A stretch of DNA of 64,000 bases from Streptomyces sp. WZ-12 (GTDB lineage Bacteria > Actinomycetota > Actinomycetes > Streptomycetales > Streptomycetaceae), in the NCBI RefSeq assembly GCF_028898845.1, contig NZ_CP118574.1, positions 4,375,001-4,439,000 of the forward strand. The letters run 5' to 3'. The notes under the pieces are model-generated. The model did no database searches, was not told the origin of the DNA, and saw only the letters and a program-made list of their open reading frames with translations. Position 1 is the first letter of the stretch. The number at the start of each line of letters is the position of its first letter. Both the position numbers and the translations under genes were made by a program. This document shows positions 8,753 to 17,275 of the stretch, piece after piece.

Positions 8753-10000
8753 ATGACGCACTCCCGGCTGCCCGTCACCGTGCTCTCCGGCTTCCTCGGC
8801 GCGGGCAAGACCACCCTCCTCAACCACGTCCTGGGCAACCGGGAGGGCCTGCGGGTCGCGGTCATCGTCAACGACATGAGCGAGGTCAACATCGACGCCG
8901 CGCTGGTCCGCGGCGGCGACGCGGCGCTCTCCCGCACCGAGGAGCGGCTGGTCGAGATGACCAACGGGTGCATCTGCTGCACCCTCCGCGACGACCTGCT
9001 GGAGGAGGTCGACCGCCTGGCCCGCGCCGGCCGCTTCGACTACCTGCTGATCGAGTCCAGCGGCATCTCCGAACCGATGCCGGTCGCCGCGACCTTCGCC
9101 TTCCCCCGCGACGACGGCGCCACCCTCGGCGACCTGGCGCGCCTGGACACCATGGTCACGGTCGTCGACGCGGCCAACTTCCTGCCCGAACTCGCCGGCG
9201 GCGACGCCCTGGTGGAGCGCGGCCTGGACCAGTACGAGGACGACGAGCGCACCGTCAGCGACCTGTTGATGGACCAGATCGAGTTCGCCGACATCCTCGT
9301 CCTGAACAAGACCGACCTGGTCGACGCGGACGCCGCCCAGCGCCTGGCGGCCGCCCTCACCCGCCTCAACCCGGCCGCCCGGATCGTCCCCGCGCAGCGC
9401 GGCCGGGTGCCGCTCGCCGAGGTCCTGGGCACCGGCCGCTTCGACCTGGAGCGCGCCCAACAGGCGCCCGGCTGGGTCCGGGAGCTCAACGGCGACCACG
9501 TCCCCGAGACCGAGGAGTACGGCATCTCCAGCACGGTCTTCCGGGCCGACCGCCCCTTCCACCCGGGCCGCCTCTGGCGGTTCGTCACCGAACGGATGGA
9601 CAGCGGCGACTACGGCACGGTGCTGCGCTCCAAGGGCTTCTTCCGCCTCGCCACCCGGCCCGGCGTCACCGGCCTGTGGTCGCAGGCGGGCACGGTCGCC
9701 CGCTTCGAACCGTCCGGCGTGGACGGGGAGGGAGCCGGGGCCCAGGACGTGCCCGGCGACCGGACCGAGCCGCCCGGTCCGACCGGCCAGGAGCTCGTCT
9801 TCATCGGCACCGACCTGCGCCCGGAGCCGTTGCACGCCGCCCTGACCGCCTGCCTCCTCACCCCCGACGAGCCGGCGCCCACCGCGGCCGACGACCCGTT
9901 CCCGGCCTGGGCGGTGCACGGCACGGACGACGCCTGCGCACACGAGCACCCACCGGTGGAGGCGGGCCGAGCGGCCCGACTCGACGCCGCGGGCCGGTAG
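8753..10000 (+). CDS. CobW/COG0523 G3E GTPase, putative zinc metallochaperone
   Basis: The 415-residue protein is a G3E-family P-loop GTPase. It has the Walker A motif GFLGAGKTT (13-21), the metal-binding C-x-C-C motif at residues 73-76 (CICC), and the nucleotide-specificity NKTD around residue 184. A CobW_C domain follows, with a His-containing tail (ACAHEHP). COG0523 proteins of this kind (ZigA, ZNG1) deliver zinc to client enzymes during starvation. It is co-directional with the cysteine-free L32 gene 6 bp upstream, and both may share the operator at 8503. Another metal, such as cobalt, cannot be excluded. Confidence 0.85.
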   Translation: MTHSRLPVTVLSGFLGAGKTTLLNHVLGNREGLRVAVIVNDMSEVNIDAALVRGGDAALSRTEERLVEMTNGCICCTLRDDLLEEVDRLARAGRFDYLLIESSGISEPMPVAATFAFPRDDGATLGDLARLDTMVTVVDAANFLPELAGGDALVERGLDQYEDDERTVSDLLMDQIEFADILVLNKTDLVDADAAQRLAAALTRLNPAARIVPAQRGRVPLAEVLGTGRFDLERAQQAPGWVRELNGDHVPETEEYGISSTVFRADRPFHPGRLWRFVTERMDSGDYGTVLRSKGFFRLATRPGVTGLWSQAGTVARFEPSGVDGEGAGAQDVPGDRTEPPGPTGQELVFIGTDLRPEPLHAALTACLLTPDEPAPTAADDPFPAWAVHGTDDACAHEHPPVEAGRAARLDAAGR

Positions 10001-10022
10001 TCGCCCGGGCCGCGGGCCAGGG

Positions 10023-10069
10023 CGCCCCGCCCCGGGCCGACTTCGGCCGCCGTTGCCCGGGGCGGGGCG
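10023..10069 (+). terminator. Long GC-rich terminator hairpin
   Basis: A perfect 15-bp stem (CGCCCCGCCCCGGGC, 10023-10037, with its complement at 10055-10069) and a 17-base loop sit 22 bp after the CobW stop. It closes the zinc-responsive unit. Confidence 0.7.
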
Positions 10070-10199
10070 GGTACGCGTAGGCTCCGGCCGCGGCCCGAAA
10101 GTTTTTCCGCGCACGCGGCAACCCCCGCCCCGGCCGCACGTCGTCTCGGGTGAGGGCGCCCTCCGGGCGCCGCCCGTAGACGAACTGGAGCAGCCGACC

Positions 10200-10667
10200 G
10201 TGAACCCCACCCGTACCGCTCGCCCCGCCCGCCTGCGCCGTTCGGCCGGCGCCGGCCTGCTCGCCGCCGTGGCGCTGGCCGCGGTCTCGATGACCGGCAC
10301 CGCCCACGCCGCCGAGTCCTCCGCGCCGGCGCACAGCAGCAGCCCCTCCCCCCAGCCCACCCAGCCGCCGCAGCAGACCGCCACCCCGAGCCCCGTCCCG
10401 ACGCTGCCCCCGAAGCAGAGCGCCACCCCCGAGCCCACCCAGCCGCCGCAGCAGAGCGCCACCCCCTCCCCCGTCGGCCCGGGCCACCAGCCCACCCCCG
10501 TCCCCAGCCGCCCCGGCGCCGCGCCCGCGCCCGCCAAGGGCGACGACCACAAGCAGCTCGCCAAGACCGGTGCCTCCACCCCCGCCCTCGCCCTCGGCGG
10601 CGGCGCGGCCGCCCTGATCGCCGCCGGCGGCGGCGCCCTCTACGCGGTCCGCCGCAACCGCGCCTGA
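10200..10667 (+). CDS. Secreted Pro-rich protein with LAKTG sortase signal
   Basis: The 155-residue protein starts at GTG 10200 behind CTGGAGCAG. It has a signal peptide (Arg-rich start, AAVALAAVSMTGTAHA), then a Pro/Ser/Thr/Gln-rich stalk in which the PTQPPQQ block occurs twice. It ends in LAKTG, a hydrophobic helix and a basic tail (RRNRA). LAxTG is the recognition sequence of class E sortases of Streptomyces, so the mature protein is probably anchored to peptidoglycan. No sortase gene is nearby. The function beyond a surface stalk is unknown. Confidence 0.75.
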   Translation: MNPTRTARPARLRRSAGAGLLAAVALAAVSMTGTAHAAESSAPAHSSSPSPQPTQPPQQTATPSPVPTLPPKQSATPEPTQPPQQSATPSPVGPGHQPTPVPSRPGAAPAPAKGDDHKQLAKTGASTPALALGGGAAALIAAGGGALYAVRRNRA

Positions 10668-10692
10668 CCGCCCGGGCACGCCCGAGGGAACG

Positions 10693-11364
10693 ATGGCCCA
10701 CTTCGCACCGCACCCGGCCCCGGCACGGTTCGCCCTGCCGGGGCTCCGGCCCGCCGCCTGGCGCCGCCTGCTGCGCGCCACCCGTCGCGAGTCCCCGCCC
10801 CGGCAGGCGCCGGCCGTCCACCAACTGCCGCGCGCCGCGCACCAGATGTGGTCCGAGGCGCCGCCCGCGGAACCGCCCCGCCCCACCATCACGGAGCTCT
10901 ACCACGCCCACCGGCTGAACATGGTCCGGCTGGCCGTCCTCCTCGTCGACGACCGCGCCACCGCCGAGGACGTCGTCCAGGACGCGTTCGCCGCCCTCTA
11001 CAAGCGGCACGGCGAGCGGCTCGGCGAGGTCGACAACGCCCTGGCCTACCTGCGGACCGCGGTCATCAACGCGGCCCGCTCGGTGCTGCGCCGCCGCCGC
11101 ACCGCCCGCGACTACACCCCGCCGCACGAGGCCGCCGAGCCCTCCGCCGAGGAGCGGGTGGTCCTCGGCGAGGAGCACCGCGAGGTGCTCGCCGCGCTCG
11201 GCGGGCTCACCCGGCGCCGCCGCGAGGTGCTGGTCCTGCGCTACTGGGGCGACCTCACCGAGGCGGAGATCGCCGCGACCCTGGGCGTCAGCCGCGGCAC
11301 GGTGAAGTCCCTGGCCAGCCGCGCCCTGGACGCCCTGGAGAAGATCCTGGAGGAACGGTCTTGA
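10693..11364 (+). CDS. SigE-family ECF RNA polymerase sigma factor
   Basis: This 223-residue sigma factor has region 2 in the central part (TITELYHAHRLNMVRLAVLL, then RATAEDVVQDAFAAL) and region 4 at the C-terminus (LTRRRREVLVLRYWGDL, GVSRGTVKSLASRALDAL). Actinobacterial SigE-family sigma factors of this kind are often encoded with a small membrane protein downstream. Here a TTG-starting frame overlaps its stop codon by 4 bp. The first 60 residues are basic and not conserved, so translation may start later. The regulon is unknown. Confidence 0.85.
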   Translation: MAHFAPHPAPARFALPGLRPAAWRRLLRATRRESPPRQAPAVHQLPRAAHQMWSEAPPAEPPRPTITELYHAHRLNMVRLAVLLVDDRATAEDVVQDAFAALYKRHGERLGEVDNALAYLRTAVINAARSVLRRRRTARDYTPPHEAAEPSAEERVVLGEEHREVLAALGGLTRRRREVLVLRYWGDLTEAEIAATLGVSRGTVKSLASRALDALEKILEERS

Positions 11365-11811
11365 CCACCCACGACACCGCCCCCGGGGACACGGCCGCGG
11401 AACGGCCCGTCGAGGACCGGTTGCGCCGCGCCCTCACCGCCCGCGCCGACGCCGTCGGCGTCCACGACCTCCGCCCGGCGGCACCCCCGGGCCCGCACCT
11501 ACGACGCAACCTCCTCCCCGCGCTCCCCACCTGGCTCCGCCCGCGCCGCCTCGCCCTGCCGTTGGCCGCCGCGGCGACCGCCGCCGTGCTCGCCGTCGCC
11601 GCGCATCTGGCCACCACCACCCCGAGCCCGTCGCCGACTCCCCCCGACCCGTCTCCGGACCCCGTCCGCACCACCCCGCGCCCGCCCACCGACCACCCTC
11701 CCGCGGCACCAAACCCAGCAGCCGGACACCCGCCATGCCACCCCGACCGCCGTCCCGACCACGTCCAGCCCGCCCCCGCCCACCCCGAAGGCGACACCCA
11801 CCGTTCGCTGA
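11361..11811 (+). CDS. Putative membrane partner of the sigma factor, possibly frameshifted
   Basis: A TTG start at 11361 overlaps the sigma-factor stop, the usual coupling for an anti-sigma-like gene. The product has an acidic cytoplasmic start (VEDRLRRALTARADAVGVHD), one transmembrane helix (about residues 68-89) and a Pro/Ser/Thr tail. In this frame no stop occurs until 12572, inside the next gene. One base shift near 11700 gives a natural Thr/Pro tail ending in PTPKATPTVR with a stop at 11809. I therefore give that end, and suspect either a frameshift or a sequencing error. Confidence 0.35.
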
Positions 11812-11856
11812 GTCCCCCTTGCCCACCCCGGGCCCCCTTCCCCGAGAATCGTGCCC

Positions 11857-12477
11857 ATGCTCACCCGGCCCGTCCCGCCGCGCCCGTCCCCGGTCCCCGC
11901 CGCCCACCGCGGCCGCGCCCTCGTCGTCGCGCTGGCCCTGGCCGCCGCCCTCCCGCTCGCCGGCTGTCAGGACGGCACCGGCTACCGCGCCGAGGCCACC
12001 ACCCGCACCGCCGCGCCCGCCCCCGCCGCCCGGGACGCCTGCACGCCCGACATGCTGCGCTTCCACGCCGGCGCCGCGCCGCACCGGGCCCGCCACATGC
12101 TGCTGACGGTCACCAACATCTCCGCCCGCACCTGCACCTTCGCCGCCCAGCCCTACCCCCTGCTGCACTTCGGCGACCGCCACCCGGGCCCGCTCCCCCC
12201 GCTCCCGCGCACCAGGCCGCCCGCCCCGGTCGCGCTGCCGCCCGACGGCACCGCCTACGCCGCGGTGATCACCGCGGGCCCGCCCGGCGGCCCGGGCGGC
12301 GGCCGGAGCGCCCCAGGGAGCACGGCCGAAAAGGTGTCCCAATTCGGGGTCGCGTTGGCCTCCCGCACCACCCCCGCCCAGGTCGGCGTGGACGGGCCCG
12401 CCCCACTGCACGTGGATCCGACCACCGCAGCGGTCACTTACTGGCAGCCGGGCCGGGCAGATGCCGACAAGTGGTGA
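11857..12477 (+). CDS. DUF4232-type secreted lipoprotein
   Basis: This 206-residue exported protein has a lipobox LAGC at about residues 34-37 after a hydrophobic signal. A DUF4232-like beta-sandwich follows, with a cysteine-containing start (ACTPDMLRF) and LLTVTNISARTCTF. ATG 11857 was preferred over GTG 11851 because GAGA lies 9 bases upstream. DUF4232 lipoproteins are common in Streptomyces and their function is unknown. It follows the sigma-factor unit and may be one of its targets. Confidence 0.75.
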   Translation: MLTRPVPPRPSPVPAAHRGRALVVALALAAALPLAGCQDGTGYRAEATTRTAAPAPAARDACTPDMLRFHAGAAPHRARHMLLTVTNISARTCTFAAQPYPLLHFGDRHPGPLPPLPRTRPPAPVALPPDGTAYAAVITAGPPGGPGGGRSAPGSTAEKVSQFGVALASRTTPAQVGVDGPAPLHVDPTTAAVTYWQPGRADADKW

Positions 12478-12633
12478 TCCGGCCCCACCGCGGCCCCCTG
12501 CGACCCGATAGCCCGTTCGTGCCGTATCGGCCAGCTCATCACCCGCCAATGATCCGAGTTTGCCGCGATTGATCGCCTTTGCTCCCCTGCTTCCTGGCTG
12601 CGCCCGGTGCCCCCAGCCCGGTAGGCTTTCCGT

Positions 12634-12930
12634 GTGATCTTCAAGCGCATCGGAAATGGGCGACCGTACCCCGACCACGGCCGGGAGAGCACCCGCCAGT
12701 GGGCGGACGTCGCCCCGCGCCCGGTACGCCTCGACCAGTTGGTGACCACCAAGCAGCAGCTCGACCTCGAAACGCTGCTCGCCGAGGACTCCACCTTCTA
12801 CGGCGACCTCTTCGCCCACGTCGTGAAGTGGGAGGGCGACCTCTACCTGGAGGACGGTCTGCACCGGGCGGTCCGCGCCGCCCTGCAGCAGCGCCAGGTG
12901 CTGCACGCCCGCGTCCTCGAACTCGGCTGA
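12634..12930 (+). CDS. Conserved VapB-like antitoxin-family protein
   Basis: This 98-residue protein starts with GTG. It is a conserved streptomycete protein beginning MIFKRIGNGRPYPDHG, and close relatives are, to my memory, annotated as VapB-family antitoxins. No PIN-domain toxin gene is adjacent, so a toxin-antitoxin role is doubtful here. A conserved housekeeping role is equally possible. It is followed by the LytR_C protein gene. Confidence 0.65.
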   Translation: MIFKRIGNGRPYPDHGRESTRQWADVAPRPVRLDQLVTTKQQLDLETLLAEDSTFYGDLFAHVVKWEGDLYLEDGLHRAVRAALQQRQVLHARVLELG

Positions 12931-13000
12931 CCGGCGCCACCACCGCCGCTCTGGCCGGAATTGGCCCACTCGGGTTCCGCGCAGACAACGCACAGATCAT

Positions 13001-14335
13001 CTAGTAGGCACGGCACGCGCCCGGCACTACGCTGCGGCCATGAGCATGCTGACGCCTCCAGGCATGGGCGGTAAGTACCGCATCACGGGCGGCAGGTATC
13101 CACGGATGCGCCGCCCCCGCCACCGTCGCCGCATCGTTCTCGGCATCATGGCCGGCGCCTGCGCCCTCGGGCTGATCGGCTGGGGAACCCTGCAGCTCAT
13201 CGACGTCTTCGGCGGACCGGGCAGCACCGCCCAGGCCGCGCAGGGCAAGAGACCATGCACGCACGTCGGCCCGACGGCCCACAGCACCACCGCACCGACC
13301 GCCGCGAAGCCGCCCGCCCCGGCGACCCTGACCGTCAACGTCTACAACGCCACCCCGCGCCCCGGCCTCGCCAAGCGCACCGCCGACGAACTCCACAAGC
13401 GCGGCTTCCAGATCGGCAAGGTGGGCAACGCCCCAGCCGACTACGACAAGAAGGTGCCCGGCGCCGGCATACTGCTCGGCTCCAAGGCCGCCGCCAGCGG
13501 ACCGCTGAAGGTGCTGGCCACCCAACTCGCCGGCGCGCAGCTCAAGACCGACGGCCGCACGGGCGCCGACCTCGACCTGGTCATCGGCGACGCCTTCAAG
13601 GACCTGGCCACCCCGCAGCAGGCCGCCAAGGCCCAGGCCCAACTGGCCGGCCCGACCCGGCAACCGGCCGTCGCCAGGTGCTGACCCTCCCCCGGCAGCC
13701 CCGCACGACGTGCCGTACATCCGGTCACCGGCGTCGCCCAGGCCCGGCACGATGTACCGGTCCGCGTTCAGGTGGTCGTCGACGGCGGCGGTGACCACCG
13801 TCACCGGCGTCCCGGCCAGCTCGCGCTCCATGACCTCGACGCCCTCGGGCGCGGCCAGCAGGCAGATCGCGGTGACGTCGTCCGCCCCGCGCTTGATCAG
13901 TTCCCTGATCGCCGCGACCAGGGTGCCGCCGGTGGCCAACATCGGGTCGACGACGTACACCTGGCGCCCCGACAGGTCGTCGGGCATCCGCGTCGCGTAG
14001 GTGTGGGCCTCGTAGGTCTCCTCGTTGCGGACCATGCCCATGAAGCCGACCTCGGCGGTGGGCAGCAGCCGGACCATGCCGTCCAGCATGCCCAGCCCGG
14101 CCCGCAGGATCGGCACGACCAGGGGGCGCGGGTGGGAGAGCCGCACGCCGGTGGTCGCCGTGACCGGCGTCTCGATGTCGACCTGCTCGGTGCGCACATC
14201 ACGGGTGGCCTCGTAGGCGAGCAGGGTGACCAGCTCGTCGGCGAGCCGCCGGAAAGTCGGGGAGTCGGTGCGCTTGTCGCGCAGAGTGGTGAGTTTGTGC
14301 GCCACCAGCGGGTGGTCGACGACGTGGATCCGCAT
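13001..14335 (-). CDS. upp: Uracil phosphoribosyltransferase with no stop at the usual end
   Basis: UPRT makes UMP from uracil and PRPP in pyrimidine salvage. The first 209 residues are a complete enzyme: [15 protein letters not shown] at the start, the PRPP loop [11 protein letters not shown], and the uracil-binding end [16 protein letters not shown]. Family proteins stop at or within a few residues of that point (about position 13709). Here the frame continues for another 235 codons to 13001, antisense to the whole LytR_C gene, and no other frame stops right after the domain either. The true 3' end is uncertain; the domain itself is certain. Confidence 0.8.
   Translation of the reverse strand: MRIHVVDHPLVAHKLTTLRDKRTDSPTFRRLADELVTLLAYEATRDVRTEQVDIETPVTATTGVRLSHPRPLVVPILRAGLGMLDGMVRLLPTAEVGFMGMVRNEETYEAHTYATRMPDDLSGRQVYVVDPMLATGGTLVAAIRELIKRGADDVTAICLLAAPEGVEVMERELAGTPVTVVTAAVDDHLNADRYIVPGLGDAGDRMYGTSCGAAGGGSAPGDGRLPGRAGQLGLGLGGLLRGGQVLEGVADDQVEVGARAAVGLELRAGELGGQHLQRSAGGGLGAEQYAGAGHLLVVVGWGVAHLADLEAALVEFVGGALGEAGARGGVVDVDGQGRRGGRLRGGRCGGAVGRRADVRAWSLALRGLGGAARSAEDVDELQGSPADQPEGAGAGHDAENDAATVAGAAHPWIPAARDAVLTAHAWRRQHAHGRSVVPGACRAY
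13040..13684 (+). CDS. LytR C-terminal domain membrane protein
   Basis: The 214-residue protein is a bitopic membrane protein. It has a basic cytoplasmic head (MRRPRHRRR), one transmembrane helix near residues 34-56, and an extracytoplasmic LytR_C domain ([27 protein letters not shown]). Such domains accompany cell-wall LytR-CpsA-Psr proteins, but no catalytic LCP domain is present here. It is convergent with upp, whose open frame runs back through this gene on the opposite strand. Confidence 0.8.
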   Translation: MSMLTPPGMGGKYRITGGRYPRMRRPRHRRRIVLGIMAGACALGLIGWGTLQLIDVFGGPGSTAQAAQGKRPCTHVGPTAHSTTAPTAAKPPAPATLTVNVYNATPRPGLAKRTADELHKRGFQIGKVGNAPADYDKKVPGAGILLGSKAAASGPLKVLATQLAGAQLKTDGRTGADLDLVIGDAFKDLATPQQAAKAQAQLAGPTRQPAVARC

Positions 14336-14552
14336 GACATCGACAGTAACCGAGCCACGGGAGCCCGGCGCCCGCCGTGCACCGCTCACACTCCGGCACG
14401 TGAGCGACATCTCTCACAACGTCCGCACGACGCCGTGTCGAAGACGGCGCGCGGACGCGTTGTTTCTGCCACGATTCCGAAAGGGGCGGGGAGTAGCGGC
14501 GTGCAGCGCCGCCCCGCCCGGCCCGGCACGCCTCTGACCAGGGAGAGTCACG

Positions 14553-15080
14553 GTGTACTTCGCCGCACTGCTCGCGCGCACCGAAGACGGGTGGGAAGCG
14601 AGCGATACAGAGCTCGACGATGTGGAAACGCTGACCGATCTGGCCGACCTGGCCCGAGAGGCAGCGGTCGAAGACGACACGGTGGTGGTCCTCATCGAGC
14701 AGGAGGACGCCTGGTTCGGCGTCATCCGGATCGATGGCGAGGACGACCCGAGGGTCTATGTGTCCAACGCCGCGGCGGCCGCCAGGAGCTCGTACGGCTC
14801 GATGCTGACCGACGAACTCCTCGGCCGCGACGCCGACGACGCGGACGACCTCGACCTGCTCGACCTGGACGGCACCGAGGACGGTGAACCGGATCCGGCG
14901 GAGGACTCCGAGGCTGCGGCCGAGGAGACCCCCGCGGTCGCCGCGGGACCGCTCGGCGACGCCAAGCTCCTGGAGGACATCGGCGTCGGCGAACGGGAGC
15001 TGCGCACCCTCGAAGGCGACGCCCTCAGCGAGATCGCCGACGCCCTGGGCTGCTCCGAACTCCTGGAGGCCGTCCGCTGA
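14553..15080 (+). CDS. tRNA adenosine deaminase-associated protein
   Basis: This acidic protein has 175 residues and a GTG start. It begins MYFAALLARTEDGWEASD and contains an Asp/Glu-rich linker (about residues 88-125) and a C-terminal helical module (AKLLEDIGVGERELRTLEGD). It belongs to the actinobacterial family named for its constant position directly upstream of tadA, as here (94-bp gap). The biochemical role is not established; a helper of the deaminase is the usual assumption. Confidence 0.85.
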   Translation: MYFAALLARTEDGWEASDTELDDVETLTDLADLAREAAVEDDTVVVLIEQEDAWFGVIRIDGEDDPRVYVSNAAAAARSSYGSMLTDELLGRDADDADDLDLLDLDGTEDGEPDPAEDSEAAAEETPAVAAGPLGDAKLLEDIGVGERELRTLEGDALSEIADALGCSELLEAVR

Positions 15081-15174
15081 TTCCCCGGCCACCGCCGGGG
15101 AGTACCGCCCCCGCCGGGCCCACGCTCCACCGGGCCCGGCACCACCCCACCCCACCGTCCCCGACACTGGGGAC

Positions 15175-15675
15175 ATGACCGTGCCGCCCTCCGCCACCCC
15201 ACCCGCCGCCACGCCCGACCCGCTGCGCGATCCCTGGACCGGGCCGATGCGCCGGGCGCTGGCGGAGGCCGCCCGCGCCCCCGGGACCGGCGACGTCCCG
15301 GTGGGCGCCGTCGTGCTGTCCGCCGACGGCACGGTCCTGGGCACCGGCCACAACGAGCGCGAGGCCACCGGCGACCCCACCGCGCACGCCGAGGTCCTCG
15401 CCCTGCGGGCCGCGGCCAAGGTCATCGGGGAGTGGCGGCTGACCGGCTGCACGCTCCTGGTCACCCTCGAACCGTGCACGATGTGCGCCGGCGCGATCGT
15501 CCTCTCCCGCGTCGACCGGGTCGTCTACGGCGCCCGCGATGCCAAGGCCGGCGCCGTCGGCTCCCTGTGGGACGTGGTCCGCGACCGCCGCCTCAACCAC
15601 CGCCCCGAGGTCATCGCCGGCGTCCTGGAGGACGACTGCGCCGCCCTCCTCACCGCCTTCTTCCGCGACCGCTGA
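15175..15675 (+). CDS. tadA: tRNA-specific adenosine deaminase
   Basis: TadA converts wobble adenosine 34 of tRNA-Arg(ACG) to inosine. The 166-residue protein shows the zinc deaminase signature: His71-Ala-Glu73 (TAHAEVLAL) and PCTMC with Cys101 and Cys104, plus the conserved GARDAKAGA. ATG 15175 gives a 20-residue N-terminal extension over typical TadA; an ATG at 15247 is an alternative start. It follows its associated protein and precedes tRNA-Ser. Confidence 0.92.
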   Translation: MTVPPSATPPAATPDPLRDPWTGPMRRALAEAARAPGTGDVPVGAVVLSADGTVLGTGHNEREATGDPTAHAEVLALRAAAKVIGEWRLTGCTLLVTLEPCTMCAGAIVLSRVDRVVYGARDAKAGAVGSLWDVVRDRRLNHRPEVIAGVLEDDCAALLTAFFRDR

Positions 15676-15763
15676 CCGCCGTCGGGCCCGTCGGTTCCGC
15701 GGCGGACCACCGACCCACGAGTCGATTTCGGCAGACGGGCCCCTTTGGGCTAAGCTCTCTCTC

Positions 15764-15851
15764 GGTAGCGTGTCCGAGCGGCCGAAGGAGCTCGCCTCGA
15801 AAGCGAGTGTGGCGCAAGTCACCGAGGGTTCAAATCCCTCCGCTACCGCCA
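15764..15851 (+). tRNA. tRNA-Ser (anticodon CGA)
   Basis: A complete type II tRNA is visible. The acceptor stem is GGTAGCG/CGCTACC, the anticodon loop CTCGAAA gives anticodon CGA, there is a long variable arm, the T-loop is GTTCAAATC, and the CCA end is encoded. It decodes UCG serine codons. Confidence 0.95.
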
Positions 15852-15854
15852 GAG

Positions 15855-15894
15855 ACACCCCCTTGATCCGCGGAAACGCAGGTCAAGGGGGTGT
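15855..15894 (+). terminator. Terminator of tRNA-Ser
   Basis: A perfect 12-bp stem (ACACCCCCTTGA at 15855-15866 with TCAAGGGGGTGT at 15883-15894) begins four bases after the tRNA CCA end. Confidence 0.8.
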
Positions 15895-16213
15895 TGTGCG
15901 TGTGGACGCGGTCCGCACGGCGACTGCGCCTCCTCCCCATCTCCCTTGAAAGCCAAGGAAGTTGGCGCCGCATACGGAGGGATCGCCCTACCGCGCACCT
16001 GAGCGGACGCGGCCGCCGGTGGCGGCAGGCTCCGATGACACCTGCGGTACGGCCCGAACCGGCCGTCCTGCGAGGCCGATCGAGGATTGCCGCCACAGAC
16101 TCCCCGGTCTTGTGGCTCTGCGACCCGATGCGCGGCAACTCCCGCGTCACCGACGACGGCAGGAGGTTGTCCCGGCTATGGGCGTGTTCCGCCCGCCTCC
16201 TACACAGCGCGGG
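15895..16213. other. Gap without a recognisable gene
   Basis: The 319-bp stretch between the tRNA-Ser terminator and the Uma2 gene shows no convincing coding frame, repeat of the tRNA end, or hairpin. It marks the transition from housekeeping to accessory genes. Confidence 0.5.
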
Positions 16214-16780
16214 TCAGAGGGCGCAGAGATCGATCTCCACGGTGAAGGGCGCCACGGCCTTGACCGTGCCGGTGAACACCTCACCATCGCGATAGGTCTT
16301 GGCAGCCGGGTCGAGCAGGTAGGTGTAGACGAGCGGAACGCCGGTGGGCGCCTGCTCGACCCTCCAGTAGAAAGGAATCCCGGCCCTGGCGTACTGGTCC
16401 ACCTTCACGACCCGGTCAGTGGTCTCGGATCCCGGCGAGACCACCTCGACGACGAGCAGCACGTGCTCCGGCCGGGTCGGTGTGAGGTCGATGGTGTCCG
16501 CACGGTAGACGACGACGTCGGGGCGACGGTTGGTGAGCGGTACGTCCTGCAGGCGGACGTCGAAGTCCGTGTCGGCGTTCCAGTCCGCCCCGGCAGCGGC
16601 GTCCAGGCCGTTCACCATCACCCGGGCGAGGCGATTGTGGCGCTTGGACGCGCTGGGGCTCACAACGACCATCCCGTCCACGATCTCGATGCCCGCGCAC
16701 TGCTCCTCCGACCAGGAGTCGTACTGCTCCGCGGTGATCTGCGTGTGCATCCACGCTGGCGCAACCATCTCGGCGGTCAC
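16214..16780 (-). CDS. Uma2-family (DUF820) nuclease-fold protein
   Basis: This 188-residue protein has a PD-(D/E)XK-like fold. The family pattern is visible: GIEIVDGMVVVSPS, RRPDVVVYRAD (catalytic Asp region) and VLLVVEVVSPGSE...KVDQYARAG with the Glu and Lys of the motif. The gene stands alone. Uma2 proteins are numerous in actinomycetes and their target is unknown; they are called putative restriction endonucleases. Its base composition is somewhat less GC-rich than the surrounding genes, which fits mobile acquisition. Confidence 0.85.
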   Translation of the reverse strand: MTAEMVAPAWMHTQITAEQYDSWSEEQCAGIEIVDGMVVVSPSASKRHNRLARVMVNGLDAAAGADWNADTDFDVRLQDVPLTNRRPDVVVYRADTIDLTPTRPEHVLLVVEVVSPGSETTDRVVKVDQYARAGIPFYWRVEQAPTGVPLVYTYLLDPAAKTYRDGEVFTGTVKAVAPFTVEIDLCAL

Positions 16781-17275
16781 CGCGTACCTCCCTGATCACG
16801 CTCGGCGGGCTGAGGTTGGTGGGCTCAGGTTACCCCTCTGCCTCCTCGTCGCGCGCTGTCGCCCAGGGCGGTCTATCCGGGCACGGCCGGACCGGGAGAA
16901 CACTGGCCACAGGGGCCCTGCGACCAAGCCGGAAGCTGGCGTTCACGCTGTCGGCGACAAGATCCGTCGTCGCCGCTCCCCTCAGGGGACTGACCACGAA
17001 AGTGACTCCCGTAGTCCACTACGGATGAGATCACTCCCTCCCACCCCCGGAAGCCCACCGGTCCTGCGATGGCAGCGGCGTTCACTGTGGGGAAAAGAAG
17101 CGGCTCCAACAGAGCCAAGCCTTGGGGCAACTCGGCGGAGGCGCGGTGCACTTGGGTGGCGGTGCCGGCATCGCCCTGGTGTGGCGGGGGAATCTCCGTC
17201 GGCGGAATCGGGTTGCCCGCCATGACGGCGAGGGCCATGGGGGCCGCAGCCGCCGTGGGGAGGGGACGGGAGTCG
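16781..17275. other. Gap without a recognisable gene
   Basis: This 495-bp stretch separates the Uma2 gene and the LysR gene. Short frames are present but lack ribosome binding sites and family features. It probably holds the promoters of both flanking genes, which point away from each other. Confidence 0.45.

Noticed and set aside
12634..12930. A VapBC toxin-antitoxin pair
   Set aside because: The protein resembles proteins annotated as VapB, but no PIN-domain toxin is encoded on either side.
15764..16213. An integrated element with attachment sites at tRNA-Ser
   Set aside because: No integrase, excisionase or second copy of the tRNA end was found by eye in the window.
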